64,000 bases of DNA from Taxillus chinensis (Eukaryota; Streptophyta; Magnoliopsida; Santalales; Loranthaceae), in contig CM042091.1 of assembly GCA_023512835.1 (NCBI GenBank), positions 49,057,284 through 49,121,283 on the forward strand, given 5' to 3'. Positions 12,569 to 23,842 of the stretch are shown one piece after another. The notes beneath the pieces were generated by a model, which saw only the letters and a list, made by a program, of their open reading frames with translations, was not told where the DNA came from and made no database searches. Position 1 is the first letter of the stretch; every line of letters begins with the position of its first letter. The translations under genes were made by a program, and so were the position numbers.

Positions 12569-13689
12569 GGGGGAGGGGATCGTGGGGCGGGGAGGGGTGG
12601 GGGGTGGAACAGGGGGAGGGGGCCGGCGGGTGAAGAGGGGATCGTGGGGGCGGGGGACAGGGAAGGATGTTGATTTTTTTTTAAATATTTTTTTAAAATT
12701 ATAATATAAGGATAATTTTGTCTTTTATATCTTCATAAGTACTTTGGTTTTTAATTTACCAAACATATATTATCTGCTTTTAAATTCTACAACACTTTTA
12801 GAATTATATTTTACCAAACGCTCACCTGCTTATTTTAACAGCAGCTTATTTTTCCAGCATAGTTAAAAGCAGCTTCTTCTAAAAGCACAACATTACCAAA
12901 CTAAGTCATGGTCTTTCTTCAGTAGATAGTTGAGTGTCATGCAAGAAGTGTGGAATATGTTTAGATTTTTAACTAGATATCTATAGTTCTATCAACCAAC
13001 GAAAGGAAACGTGTGGGTAACGTGCTACCCAGACAAAAACGATGGATATATGATTGTCAATTGGCCAATATGCAATGAGAACGGATGATAAAGAGAAAAG
13101 TAGCCAAACTATCTTATAGAAAGAGAGAGAGCGCAAGCGTATTTTAGTTTTTTTTAAAACAAAATGTAGTATGCAATTACCGGCTCAAGAACAATGACCG
13201 TTGGCGTTTCCTGGGTTGACAAGAAATGGCCACAGTTCATAGTGAACCGCTTGGAAATTGTTAATTTGCATTTATATAATATATTTTTGCGTTCGCCTGT
13301 ATTAATTGAAAATGGTTGATTTGCATTTATAAGAAATCGCGCACGAACTAGAAATCTAGTAGTTGGAGGCCAGCTCTACTCGAGAGGTTCAGTATAACTT
13401 CCATGGTAAGAATTTAATGTGGGATAGATTTTGATAGTGGTCATTTAGATCACTATTTTAGGGTTATTTTAGGTATTTAATGACATAAATTATATATTTT
13501 TGTCACTCAAACATGTCTATATTTTCTATCTAATACACTAACCACCAATTGGAGCTTTTCCTTGGAGTTTTTTGCCAGTTTTTCGTGTAATTTATATTAG
13601 ACTCAGGGATTTTTCCATGGAAGCAAAATATTGAGGCTAATAGTGGCTACACAACAAAAGGCGGCCAGGAATTTGATTAAAGGACAAAT

Positions 13690-14110
13690 TCACCCGACCA
13701 AGCTAATTATTGCATATTCGGACGACTTAGACCACAAATAGTCAGGTCGGGTAAACAACTCGTCTGATCAGGTGAAGAATGTTCACCCGACCAAGTGATA
13801 TTAATTCGAAATTCGTCGATTCAAGACTTTTGGGGCAATTTTGACTTCGATCGGGTGAGATTTGAAGATGGTCGGGTGAAGCTTGTTCACCCGACCAAGT
13901 AATGTTATGTTGGATTCCGTTGATTAAATGCTTTTCGAATAGGTTTCTATTCTGGTCGAGTGAGATTTAAGTATAGTCGAGTGAAAGCATGTTCACCCAA
14001 CCAAGTGGGATTTCGTGATAATCTACTAATTCAAGTATAGGTAGACCATATTTGCTTTGGACGGGTGAGTTTTGAAGATGGTCGAGTGAAGCTTTTGTAC
14101 ACCCGACCAA
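13690..14110 (+). repeat. Tandem array of hairpin-bearing units, period about 100-105 bp
   Basis: Arm pairs of the type GGTCGGGTGAA...TTCACCCGACC recur near 13772, 13870, 13975 and 14079, with a partial one near 13700-13750. The unit near 13870 is a perfect 11-bp stem around GCTTG. Between hairpins the units share GAGATTTGAAGATG and AGTRATRTT-like words. There is no open frame across it. It probably sits in a decayed LTR or leader, since a similar tract of GGTCGACC words occurs in LTR L6 at 20085-20290. Confidence 0.75.
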
Positions 14111-15252
14111 ACCGTTTTTGTCAGATTTGCACTAATTTCGAGCCAAAAGGCACTATTTCCAAGTTTGCAGCCCGACATCTCACATCCAACATTTTTAATG
14201 AGACAGTTGCACAAGTTGCAGTAGTTTACACCTGTAGGGCTGTGATTAAACTCAGCTAAGATGATGCATTTTCGTTTTTACTGTTGCCCTAATTTTTGGA
14301 GGCTATATAAGCTGAGTTTTTGGAAGAGATTGTGATTAGAAAAATTAGACAAAAATATAGAAAATTCGTAATCTCCATTGGAGGCCTGATTTTAGGGAGT
14401 TTTTGGAGGATTGGAGCATCTGTAGCATACTGAAACACTATCAGCTGGGAGCAAGACATCAGAGGGGTCAGATACACCTTCAAGCAGCCACAGTTACCCT
14501 CTTTCCCCTCCATTTATGCATTATTTCTCTGTTGTATATTTTGTAAACTCAGTATGATAGCTTAAAACCCCTTGATTGGGGTTAGGATGGAATTTGATGT
14601 AATGTGTTAACTAGAATATTCTACAAATATCTGTCATTTATCTATTGAAAGTCTTGATTATTTGTATGGAATGATATTGGCTATGTTGTTCTATATTTTA
14701 GGTAATTATATGATGGATTGTAAGATGAAATTTAATTACCAGGAAACTCAAGATGATCAAACTAGAAATTACATAATATATGGAAACCATTATAAAACCT
14801 ACGTTACTAAATCAAGAGTGGGTGTGATGCTAGCTCTAGATTAAACAATCCAATACTTAATGGGTCACCTGCCTCCATGTTAGGGTGTAAACAGAGCTAT
14901 TGTGCTTGAAAGAGACTAGCTCATGCATTGTGATTGGGTAATAGATAGAAAACAGAAATAAATATAAATTCTACAGATTATTTTATTATTAGAAGAAAAT
15001 ACATCAAATGAAGTCCAAGCTCCAATCTACTCCCGATTATACGAAACTCCACTTTTAGATTCCTGAATTAACTTTAAATTTTTAGAACTGTTTTTATAAA
15101 TTGAATACGCAATTTGTTTTTAAACTAAAATCAAAAACCAAAACTAATTTGAGTCATCCGAGATAAGATAGGATTTCTATTCAATTACCTTCCCTAGGGT
15201 TCGATAACTGAACTTAATTCTCCACCGTATTACTTGTGCGATTTTGTACATT
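14111..15252. other. Stretch without a supported gene
   Basis: Moderately AT-rich. Words such as CTTAAAACCCCTTGATTGGGG (14561) give no recognisable family. The short frames here lack any motif. It may be the remainder of the repeat that carries the hairpin array. Confidence 0.5.
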
Positions 15253-15651
15253 TGCAAAACCATGAACAGATTTATGCTTAGAATTATTTAATATTAACTA
15301 TGAGTCTTAATCGAAAGCGTGTCTGAATCTATGAGTGAATTAAATGTATCGATTTTATCATTTTTTTTTGTTTCTCTTTAATGGCATTCTTTGATGGAGA
15401 AGAACTACCGTCACACTCATGTTTTGTGTCACGTTAAACCCTAGTAAAGTAAAAGAGAAAGGATACATGTATATATATAACTTTACTTTTTTAAATTATT
15501 ATGAAGTCCAATAACCATCATACTAGACCTTTACTAATTTAGAAACAGTTTTTTAGTTACATGCAAATATGCCATCCATTAATAACATGTAAGCATTTTA
15601 ATTACATAAGCCACATTATAGATTATTAAAAACACAAATAATAATCTAACA
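15253..15651 (-). repeat. Copia 3' LTR
   Basis: It shares with 18411-18775 the blocks GAATTATTTAAT, TGAGTGAATTAAAT, GAAGAACTA, GTGTCACGTTAAACCCTAGT and the terminal AAACACAAATAATAATCTAACA. Divergence is substantial, so the insertion is old. Confidence 0.8.
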
Positions 15652-15660
15652 ATCTCCCAC
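15652..15660 (-). other. Copia polypurine tract
   Basis: GTGGGAGAT on the minus strand, directly before TGTTAGATT of the 3' LTR. This is the usual place of the plus-strand primer. Confidence 0.6.
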
Positions 15661-16025
15661 TTGGCCCATGTTAAGACTTGGTGATTCAACAACTTTAAGT
15701 GCGCACCTTTCATTGAATCAATCAAGATATCTATAATTAAATTGAAATGATTGGATAATAGCGGTCACAAGTCATCAAATGTCATGATTCCTTCCATGTA
15801 TCACAAAACCAACTCAATTTAGAATCTTTAATTAGATACACTTTAATTATTGCATTCATTGTTATCTCACTAAAACAATATAAATAAATAACCAAAAACA
15901 TAACTATAATTGAATTCACAAATATCAAAAGCTACTAACCAAATGTACACATCTGAATATCATGTCAACAAAGATTTATCTATTACACTCATACTTCCAA
16001 CATGACCAATAAATGTTTTAGGTGA

Positions 16026-16975
16026 TTATTCTTTAGTCAACAAATCAACTATCATCAAGTCAGTACCAATATGCTCAATTGACATTCTATGTTTTTGCAC
16101 TTCTTCTTTAATTGATAAGTATAAATCCATGTGTTTTGCACCTTTAGAATACTTGTCATTCTTTGAACAGAAAACAGCCACAGAATTATCGCAATAAAGT
16201 TTCAATGGTCTAGTTATACTGTCAACAATGTTTAGATCTGAGATAAACTTCCGCAACCACAATACATGAATAGTAGCCTCAAAGCATGCCATGAATTTAG
16301 TCTCATAGTGGAAGTAGAAATGGTGGATTGCTTTTCACTTTTCCATGAAACTGCTTCTCTAGCTAATAAGAACATATAACCAAACTTAGATTTCCTTGAG
16401 TCTACACAACCTGCATAGTCTGAATCTGAATATCTAATCACCTCAAGGTGGTTGGATTTCCTGTATATAAGCATGTGATCCTTAGTGCCTTGTAAATATC
16501 TATGCACTTTCTTTGCAGCCAATGGTCTATTCTACGATTACTTTGATATCAGTCTAATATCCCAACAGTAAAACTGATATCTGGTCGAGTACATGTTTAG
16601 ACATACAATATGCTCCCAACAACTGACAAATCTTGAATAAACTTCATTATCATTCGTTCCAAATCATTTTGAGACATTGCATCTTACTAAATTTATTCCT
16701 TTTTTAAATTAGAACTATCCCTACAGAGCACTTTTCTATTTTAAATCTATTTAATACTTTATCAATGTAAGTCTTTTGAGACAATCCTAACAATCCTTGT
16801 GATCTATCACAGAATATTTCTATTTCAATCACATAAGATGTCTCACCCATATCTTTCATTGCAAACTTATTAGAGTGATACATTTTAATATCATATAACA
16901 AACGAATTATCATTTGCAACAAGAAGAATATCATCAACATATAGGACTAATATAATAAACTTATCTTATTAGACC
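16026..16975 (-). pseudogene. Ty1/copia reverse transcriptase-RNase H remnant
   Basis: The minus strand encodes the copia RT active site YVDDILL (16930-16941 for YVDD). After a frame change comes the KDMGETSYVIEIEI...LGLSQKTYIDKVLNRF block. Then comes RNase H with KVHRYLQGT, YSDSDYAGC, SRKSKFGY and AVSW, and a last frame with ACFEATIHVLWLRKFISDL and the terminal LTKE. At least three frame breaks separate the blocks, so it is a pseudogene. The family call rests on the order RT then RNase H and on the diagnostic YSDSDYAGC motif. Confidence 0.9.
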
Positions 16976-17147
16976 ACTCCTAGATCTCATATTCAGATCT
17001 TTCAGCTCCTGTATTAGTATCAGTAATGGCTTCAGGTTTATCAGAAACTATTGCATAATCCAAATCCAGAACACCTAGTTGAAACTAGATTTGCTCAGAC
17101 CAATCCGCATAGTTTAACCCATTGAACTTGCTAATCCCGTTGGCCAT
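16976..17147 (-). pseudogene. Ty1/copia gag N-terminus
   Basis: From an ATG at 17147-17145 the minus strand reads MANGISKFNGLNYADWSEQI, then after a stop FQLGVLDLDYAIV. This matches the start of copia gag proteins (FNGxNYxxW). The frame has stops and runs directly into the RT fragment near 16960-16975, so gag and pol are joined by a deletion that removed the nucleocapsid, protease and integrase. Confidence 0.75.
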
Positions 17148-17529
17148 AACAAACATATTGGTAAGAAACTACAAATTATTATACATGCCTATATATTAAT
17201 GCTTTGAGAAAACCTTAATCAGATTCAGACATTACAATAAACTTTAATTACACATTTAAGTTCACCTTTGGACGATCCCTAAATACATAACATTAACCAA
17301 TAATGATGCAAATAATAATATACTTTAATAAACTATCAATTATACTAAAATCAATACTCATATCATGTTTGGATATACAATTATATCAACTTAATATACT
17401 GATAAGTTACTATAATGTCATTAATTATAAGCAATAGTCTACCTTTGGATCACCTCCTACTAAGAATTCAATTATCCAAACAATAATATAAGAATTCAAT
17501 TATCCAAACATTTAATTGCATTACATGAA

Positions 17530-17810
17530 CACGAATAATTGAGATGTATAATTAAATGTCTAATATCTTAATAAGCCACGCCACCTTGGTGACTAATAAG
17601 TTTTATATACAATAAACATCTAATTATATAAATTTCTAATGAGATATACTTAAAATCTCAAACAAATATAAATATATAACTAAATATCAAAATATCTTAA
17701 TCAGCTAGACCACTTTAGTGACTAACAAAATTTCATGCTATAGACATTTAATTATACATAACATTATTTGAGATATACTTTATAATCTCAAATCAAATAA
17801 ATAATATATT
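17530..17810. repeat. Two imperfect tandem units in the copia leader, about 130 bp each
   Basis: AATATCTTAATMAGC..., CCAC..TRGTGACTAA, ATTTAATTATA and GAGATATACTT..AATCTCAAA words occur in the same order twice. They lie between the 5' LTR and gag. Confidence 0.65.
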
Positions 17811-18067
17811 AAAATTTTCTTTTATATCATACTTGATCGTTCAATAAATTAAATTTACAGTAACATAATACAATTTAATTTTACACAATTATAATCCTTG
17901 CTCAATCATAACTAGCTAAATACTTAAATTATAACATAAAAGCAAACTTTAAATCCAATATTGAGTTATTATATATCATATAATAATTGACAGCCCGATA
18001 CACATACTTTAATCCATGCAACATTCAAATTTAATGGCATGCTTAGTCGATACTTGGAATTATTCAA

Positions 18068-18069
<2 letters not shown>

Positions 18070-18106
<37 letters not shown>

Positions 18107-18110
18107 AAAT
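18070..18110. repeat. (TA)n microsatellite
   Basis: About 20 TA units inside the copia element leader. Confidence 0.95.
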
Positions 18111-18410
18111 TGTTACTTGGAATTAACAAAAACAAGAGCCGTACTATAAACACCAACAAAAACAAGACTCGGAATTTGTCAGGATTCCAACCACAAATTC
18201 GCTATGCATTTATGACAATTACTATTTAATTTTCAGGAGGGAGTCAGCCTTACATCCAATAAAAAAAATACAAAACTTTCCGTCATACTATTATAACAAT
18301 TCAGGATCACAAAATTACACGGACTAGCATCAAACAATTAATATGTGGGAGGATAATTTACCGTAAAATTAAATCAAATAATTTCTAGGCAAACCTATTT
18401 TAATACCAAT

Positions 18411-18775
18411 TATAAAATTTTATTATGAGATCGATTCATGCCTTGAATTATTTAATAGAAACTATGAATCTTAATTGGAAGCGTACATAAATTTATGAGT
18501 GAATTAAATATATTAATTTTATTACATTTTTACTTTTCTTTAATGGCGTTTTTTGATGAAGAAGAACTATCACTATATTCACGTTCGTGTCACGTTAAAC
18601 CCTAGTGAATCAAAAGAGAATATATATATATATAACCCTACTTGTTTTCAATTCTTGGGTCTTCAATAATTTAGAAACAATCTTTTAATTATATACAATC
18701 CATTAATAACATGTAAGCCTTTCAATTACATGTGCTACATCATAGATTATTAAAAACACAAATAATAATCTAACA
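18411..18775 (-). repeat. Copia 5' LTR
   Basis: On the minus strand it starts TGTTAGATTATT at 18775. The opposite end TATAAAAT at 18411 is a decayed TG. The AT-rich stretch CATATATATAT near 18621-18634 could hold the TATA element. Confidence 0.75.
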
Positions 18776-19406
18776 TTCATAACATGTGTTGGAACTACAA
18801 ATTTAATTTCGAATACAAGGCCATATTTCGTGAGACTGATTTTTTTTTAAAAATATAATTATTTTTAAAAATTATAGGTTGAAATAAATCTATATCACCC
18901 ATAAATAATTTCAAATTTACCAAGACTGTTTTCAAAAACAATCATATTTTTTAAATATAATACCACACTAAAGAGCTTTGAAAACTCATATTTAATTTTT
19001 TTTTATCATTCTCTATTTATCATGCCACACTATATATTATTACAAAAGCAGCCATTTTTAAAAATGACGGGAGAATAAAAGACTACACAAGAGAATCAAA
19101 CAGTTAAATAACAAAAAAATATACTACTACCGCATTAATCGAAGTTATTATAATTAATAAATCTAATTATACTAATCCGATAACCTCTCACCCTACGTTG
19201 CTGTGTCCATCCAAAAAAAAGAAAAAAAAACAATGCCACCACCAATCCGACATCATTCACTTCAATTTTAAAAAACTTCTTTATTATTATTTTGATTTAC
19301 ACTTTTAACACATCCCTCAAATCAAAATGCTTTCATGACAAACAATCCAAGATCATGGGTGCCAACAAAAGGACAATCAAAACTTTAAGATTGAATAACC
19401 TTAATG
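18776..19406. other. AT-rich spacer without a supported gene
   Basis: Homopolymer-rich and low in complexity; no open frame with motif content and no clear element ends. Confidence 0.6.
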
Positions 19407-20330
19407 TGTAATAATATGTTTGGGGTTTCATAAGTTAAGCATATAATGGAATGAGTATTTGAAAAAATAAATATCAATATGACAATGTATGCCAAATGAG
19501 AAACTTTAACTATAAGTGAGCCTGATTTGGAATCTGAAAGACTAATTTTGGAATTTTGTGGTTACGTTTTAATAGTAATTAGATTTAATTTGAAGTAAGA
19601 GCCCTAAAGGGTATTTTTGATATTTTAATTAATTAATGCTAAAAATATATGAAGAGGAAAGAAAGGGAGAAAACTCCTAATTTTGTTCTTGGTTAAGGCG
19701 TGGAGAGAGTTGTTTTAAGGCTTTCAAAGGAGGAATGAGTGCAACTGTTAATCTGAACCAAATTCAACCGAATTTAAGATAAGAATTCGATCTCTTCATT
19801 TAAATTAATTCATTTGCTATTGCTAGGAAGAGATTAGCATGTTTTTCAACCCCAAATGCTCTTATTTTGGCTCACATGGGTAGATTAACCCATATAAATG
19901 TAAACTATGGATTTTGGGGTTTTAAATGTGCCTAGGTTGAGATTTTGATGCTAAAACATGTTATGTGGAGTTTGAGTATGAATTTTGGTGATTTGAGGGG
20001 AAGATGGATTAGATTTTTGGTTATTATAGCAAAGATCCTAAAGTTTCAATCGATGAGATCAACTGTACTAGAACACAGTGTAAGTGGTCGACCGAAGGAT
20101 TTGGTTGACTGAAATATTTGATTTGGTCGACCGGTGCAAATTCAAGCATGTTTTGAAATTTGGATCGACTAAAGTGGTTTGAAATTTGCAAATTCAAGCA
20201 TGTTTTAAGGGAGTCCAGTTTGGTTGACCAGAGTTTGATCAACCATGAAGGAATTTAGAGAGTTTTGGGGTTTTAATCGACCAGGGTTTGGTTTGATTGA
20301 CCACGCGAAAATACCTGCGCAACGCAATCC
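19407..20330 (+). mobile_element. Truncated long LTR copy L6
   Basis: It starts TGTAATAATATG and matches the 5' part of copy L2 (TTTGGGGTTTCAT, TTGGAATTTTGTGG, CCCTAAAGGG, TTAATTAATG). Its tandem tract at 20085-20290 is built of TTGGTCGACCGG and AAATTCAAGCATGTTTT words, unlike the tract of any other copy. The 3' half and the GGGGCGTGACA end are missing. Confidence 0.6.
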
Positions 20331-20560
20331 TCTCATTCATTGCGCAATCATCTCGCTTGATCTTCTCCATCCCCACGCAGCGTCGCCACCCCCCCACCCA
20401 GCATTGCCTCAACCCAGTGTTGCCATCTTGACGCCACCACACTGTCAATCCCCCACGTAGCATTGCCACCACCCACACAGTCGATCCCCACGCAACATTG
20501 CCATCACTGTCGCCCTCCTCCACTGTCACCACCACCAACAAATCCAGCGGTCTGTTCCAA
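20330..20560. repeat. C-rich tandem words around CCCACGCAGCATTGCC
   Basis: Variants of CCCACGYARCATTGCC recur at roughly 20-40-base spacing. It produces open frames on both strands by composition only. It abuts the truncated LTR L6. Confidence 0.65.
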
Positions 20561-21520
20561 AGCCTACCTCCATGACAATTCTGCGTTTGTCGGTCAAGCA
20601 CTCTCATAATCTCATCTTTCTCCTCCTCGCTCTACCGAACAAAGCCACATCTGCCTGCAATGGCCATGCTCTTCCTCCATGATGACAACTGCAGTGGCGG
20701 CCACTTTCCCCCACCTGCTTCTCTTGCTCAACTATAAAAGGGACAGCAAGAAGACGAACAGGAGGAGAGTTACGGAGAGAGGGTGGTGACTATGAATTGA
20801 GAGAAATCATAAAGCATACGCAAAGAGGGAAGGGCCGTAACAGAGATAGACGGAGGGGAAAACAACACAGAGAAGGTTACAAATTGCCCAATCTTCTGTT
20901 CCTGTGAGTCAAATTTAATAAGGTCGCGATTTGTGCTTATTAATTTTGTACTTTAAAATCACTTCTCTTTCTAATTATCAAGGTCCCTGTAAGCCTTGTT
21001 TTGTATAATAGTTGTAAAACATGATCTTTATTATGATATTCGATGGTTTGTTGCCATGGCTTATATCAATTATTGCATGAACCTAGATTTGTTCGAAAGG
21101 AAAAGGAGGACGAACTGAGGGGTGAGCACCAACAAAATCAGAAACCCCAATTAAACCCCAATTTCTGTGTAACAAATTTGGCCACGGCATGCTGTATCTG
21201 TGCTCTAGTTTTTATTTTATTTGATATCTCCACGGCTATGTTCTTCTGTTTAGCCGTCCCTTCTTCTTTCCAAATATTCTCTGATAAGTTGCTATGGCTT
21301 GTTGCGTTTTCGTTGGAACCTGTATTTATTTCTTCCACCTGCGTATCTCCTGCGATGTTATTCACGCAAAATGATTTGTTTTAGTGGGAGGAAAAAAGTA
21401 AAAAAAAAATCATATTAATCTAAATCCTATTTGTATTACATGGGATATTTTGAAAAAATATGATCACAATACTATTTTCTTACCAAACAAAGGAATAGAA
21501 TTTAGACAGTCTAGTGTTAC
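20561..21520. other. Unassigned stretch with small uncalled frames
   Basis: The plus frame 21043-21384 (113 codons) and the minus frame 21138-21365 overlap. Neither shows a family motif, splice context or signal that I trust. A purine-rich leader-like stretch covers 20760-20870. The end around 21470-21490 (TTACCAAACAAAGGAATAG) looks like the end of a MITE whose partner is absent. Confidence 0.4.
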
Positions 21521-23543
21521 TGTTAGGAAACATATGATTTGGTAAAACCGACAAGAAACTCTCTAAGTCTGTAGAAAATTTAAAGATACAAGAGTTGAAG
21601 AGTTGAAGTTCGAAGAAGACAAAACTATCATCACTAGCATAAGGGCAAATGACTCCCAAAATAGAAGAGTCATAACTAGAAAGTGACAGAATAACAAACG
21701 ACTCGAAGACCTAAAGATTATAAAACTGAAGAGTTTCCAAAAATACCCTAACGATAATTGACAAAATATAAGTTGACACGGAGACTTGAAGACTCGAAGG
21801 GTCGAAGAGTTGAAGTCATATGTAGAAACTGTCAACTACCAAACTTTAGGAAACTCGTAGACTCAAAAGTCAAAGAGTCTAGGCCATTGAGCTACATTAA
21901 CCGACAAATGAATTTATAACCGAGACACGAAGGCTCTAAGAGTCGTAAACTCGGATAGTTGAAGAGTTGAAGATAGTTAATCAGAAGAAATTGTCGACTT
22001 ATAAATAAAACCAAGACTCGTAGACTTGATAGGCAAGAGTCGTAGCAGAAGAGTCGGAGTCGTAGAATCGAAGACTCGAAGATACGGAGACTCGGTTGCA
22101 ATAACCTAACGATGATAAGCTAAGCATTAAACTCACAGAGTCGAAGACTCGCAAGGTCGAAGATTCACCATACGTTCTTAGCCATTCAAAGCAAATTTAG
22201 CGACTTGAAGAAATAGAGTCAAAGACTCGCAACTAAAACAACAGGCATGGGCTAAGGACACTCTTCTCCAGTGTCACTCGAAGAGTCGTAGCAAAGGGTC
22301 ATAGACTTAAAGAGTCGAAGACTCACTTAAACAAAGAGTGAACCATATGACTTAGACCAACCTATAACTGTCATCCACGAAGACTCAAAGAAATAGAGTC
22401 GAAGACTCATGGCTATTAATGGTTAAGTATACTTCAAGAAACCACCAAGTGTCAAAGCAAAGAGTCGCAGATTCACAGAGTTAAAGACTATATCATAGGG
22501 TGAATTCTTCATAACTTGAAATATGCTACACACAAAGACTCGAAGATAACCAAAGTCGAAGACTCACAGAATCTAACGTTGTCGATGCTAGAGACATCAT
22601 TGTACACTAACATAGGCTCGACCCAAATCTTTGAGGCAAATCTTCAAGTCACCAGACCTTCGAGGCATTCACCTTCGAGGCCAACTCACAACACAGCATC
22701 CATACTTAGCCATATCATTAGCTAGGGTTTGTGTAGTTTGCCCGTGCCATCTTGAACAATCACGCGCATTTATTGTCGCATTAATGACTATCAACTACCA
22801 TCGATTAGTAGATTGATGGCTAAGATCAATTATACCAGGTATGACCATGCACATATAGTATGGGAAACAAGATTTGCAAAATCAAAGCAGATCAACACAT
22901 TCTCTATACTTCTACAAATCGAGTGGCGAGAAGTCGGATTGTCGGATGAATAACTTGACGCACATGCACATTAACCTTAAACTAATATCTCTCACATACA
23001 TTAACAAGTAATATATGTCAAACTCTCACGGAAAGCAAGGAACAGAACACAAGATATAGCATTCCGATATTCATTAAAGAAATAATTTTTGCAAAATACA
23101 AAACAAGAGTTCCAACGCTAAAGAGAGAAAGCGAGAGAATTCTTCCAAGTCTTTGTGTCTTTGTAATTGAACTAAGAACAGAAACAATCTTGTAACAATT
23201 AATCATACACTTCTTGTTCAACAAGATCCAAAGACAATCATCAAGTCTACTCTTTACGTTGTTAATTCACAATCAACATCTATCTTGTAACATTTCAAAC
23301 AGGTGTCAATCTTTCCATATTGACATTTGTAGGAATATTCATTCTAAATCTAATATCTATCACATCTAGAGTATTTATTCTCATCTCAGATTTATTTGAT
23401 AGTTCATAAACACTCCTACACTGTATTGTCATCTTCTCCATTAATATCGTAGAATAGTCATCACTTGCATACCTCTACCAGCTATCAGTCGTAAGCTTCC
23501 ACGAAAAGAGTTTATTCACCCCCTCTAGACACACTTTGGGACA
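21521..23543 (+). mobile_element. Probable solo copia-type LTR, about 2.0 kb, with internal minisatellite
   Basis: It begins TGTTAGGAAACATATG and ends TTATTCACCCCCTCTAGACACACTTTGGGACA, a shape typical of long copia LTRs (start TGTTAGG, end with CACCCCCTCTAG). No primer site or coding region follows. The flanks GTTAC and AAAAT do not match, so one boundary may be wrong or the element was truncated. Confidence 0.5.
21560..22610 (+). repeat. Minisatellite of GAGTCGAAGACTCG-like words
   Basis: More than 25 imperfect copies of (A)GAGTCGAAGACTCG and shortened forms (AGAGTTGAAG, GACTCGAAG) cover about 1 kb with irregular spacing. GAGTC...GACTC is self-complementary, so transcripts could fold. Confidence 0.85.
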
Positions 23544-23842
23544 AAAATAAATAATTTATTCTCAATTTTAGCTAATTCCAATCTTAGATAATCTAAGAGC
23601 CAAACTAGGCCTAATTTTGCATTGAGAATGTGAAATGATTTTGCGACATGTGTGAAAGCTTGCCTGTTTGACGTTGTGAACGTGATGATGTTACGTGCAA
23701 TGTGTGAATGCCATGAACCATGAGATGGCACGTAGGATTGTGTATGACCCATGTGATTGGGTGCGAAGTCTTAAAAATTATATTCCCTACTTTGTTTGTT
23801 CAAGGAATAGATATTGCATATTTTCATTGCGATGATTGTCGA

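Larger units (their letters stand above)
11035..12907. mobile_element. TIR element (MITE-like), host of a TRIM insertion
   Basis: The left end GGCCTAGTTTGATATT and the right end, complement GACTTAGTTTGGTAAT, form a terminal inverted repeat of about 16 bases. ATG flanks both sides (11032-11034 and 12908-12910), giving a 3-bp TSD. Removing the TRIM leaves about 650 bp. Both arms carry AAAAGCAGAAGC/AGCAGCTTCTTCTAAAAGC motifs that pair with each other. No transposase. Confidence 0.6.
15253..18775 (-). mobile_element. Ty1/copia retrotransposon, internally deleted, minus strand
   Basis: Two related direct repeats (15253-15651 and 18411-18775) begin on the minus strand with TGTTAGATTATT, which contains a short inverted repeat. 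They flank remnants of gag and of RT-RNase H. A purine tract lies next to the left repeat (15652-15660) and a decayed primer site (ATTGGTATTAAAAT on minus, about 18395-18410) next to the right one. At about 3.5 kb it is shorter than autonomous copia elements; protease and integrase are missing. Flanks TACAT and TTCAT are a possible imperfect TSD, not certain. Confidence 0.8.

Noticed and set aside
11259..12633. Many overlapping frames of 60-124 codons
   Set aside because: They follow the high GC of the TRIM and run through its LTR ends; equivalent frames occur twice because the LTR is duplicated.
20239..21384. Possible host gene between two LTRs
   Set aside because: Frames overlap on opposite strands, have no family motif and lie next to tandem C-rich words; I could not support an exon.
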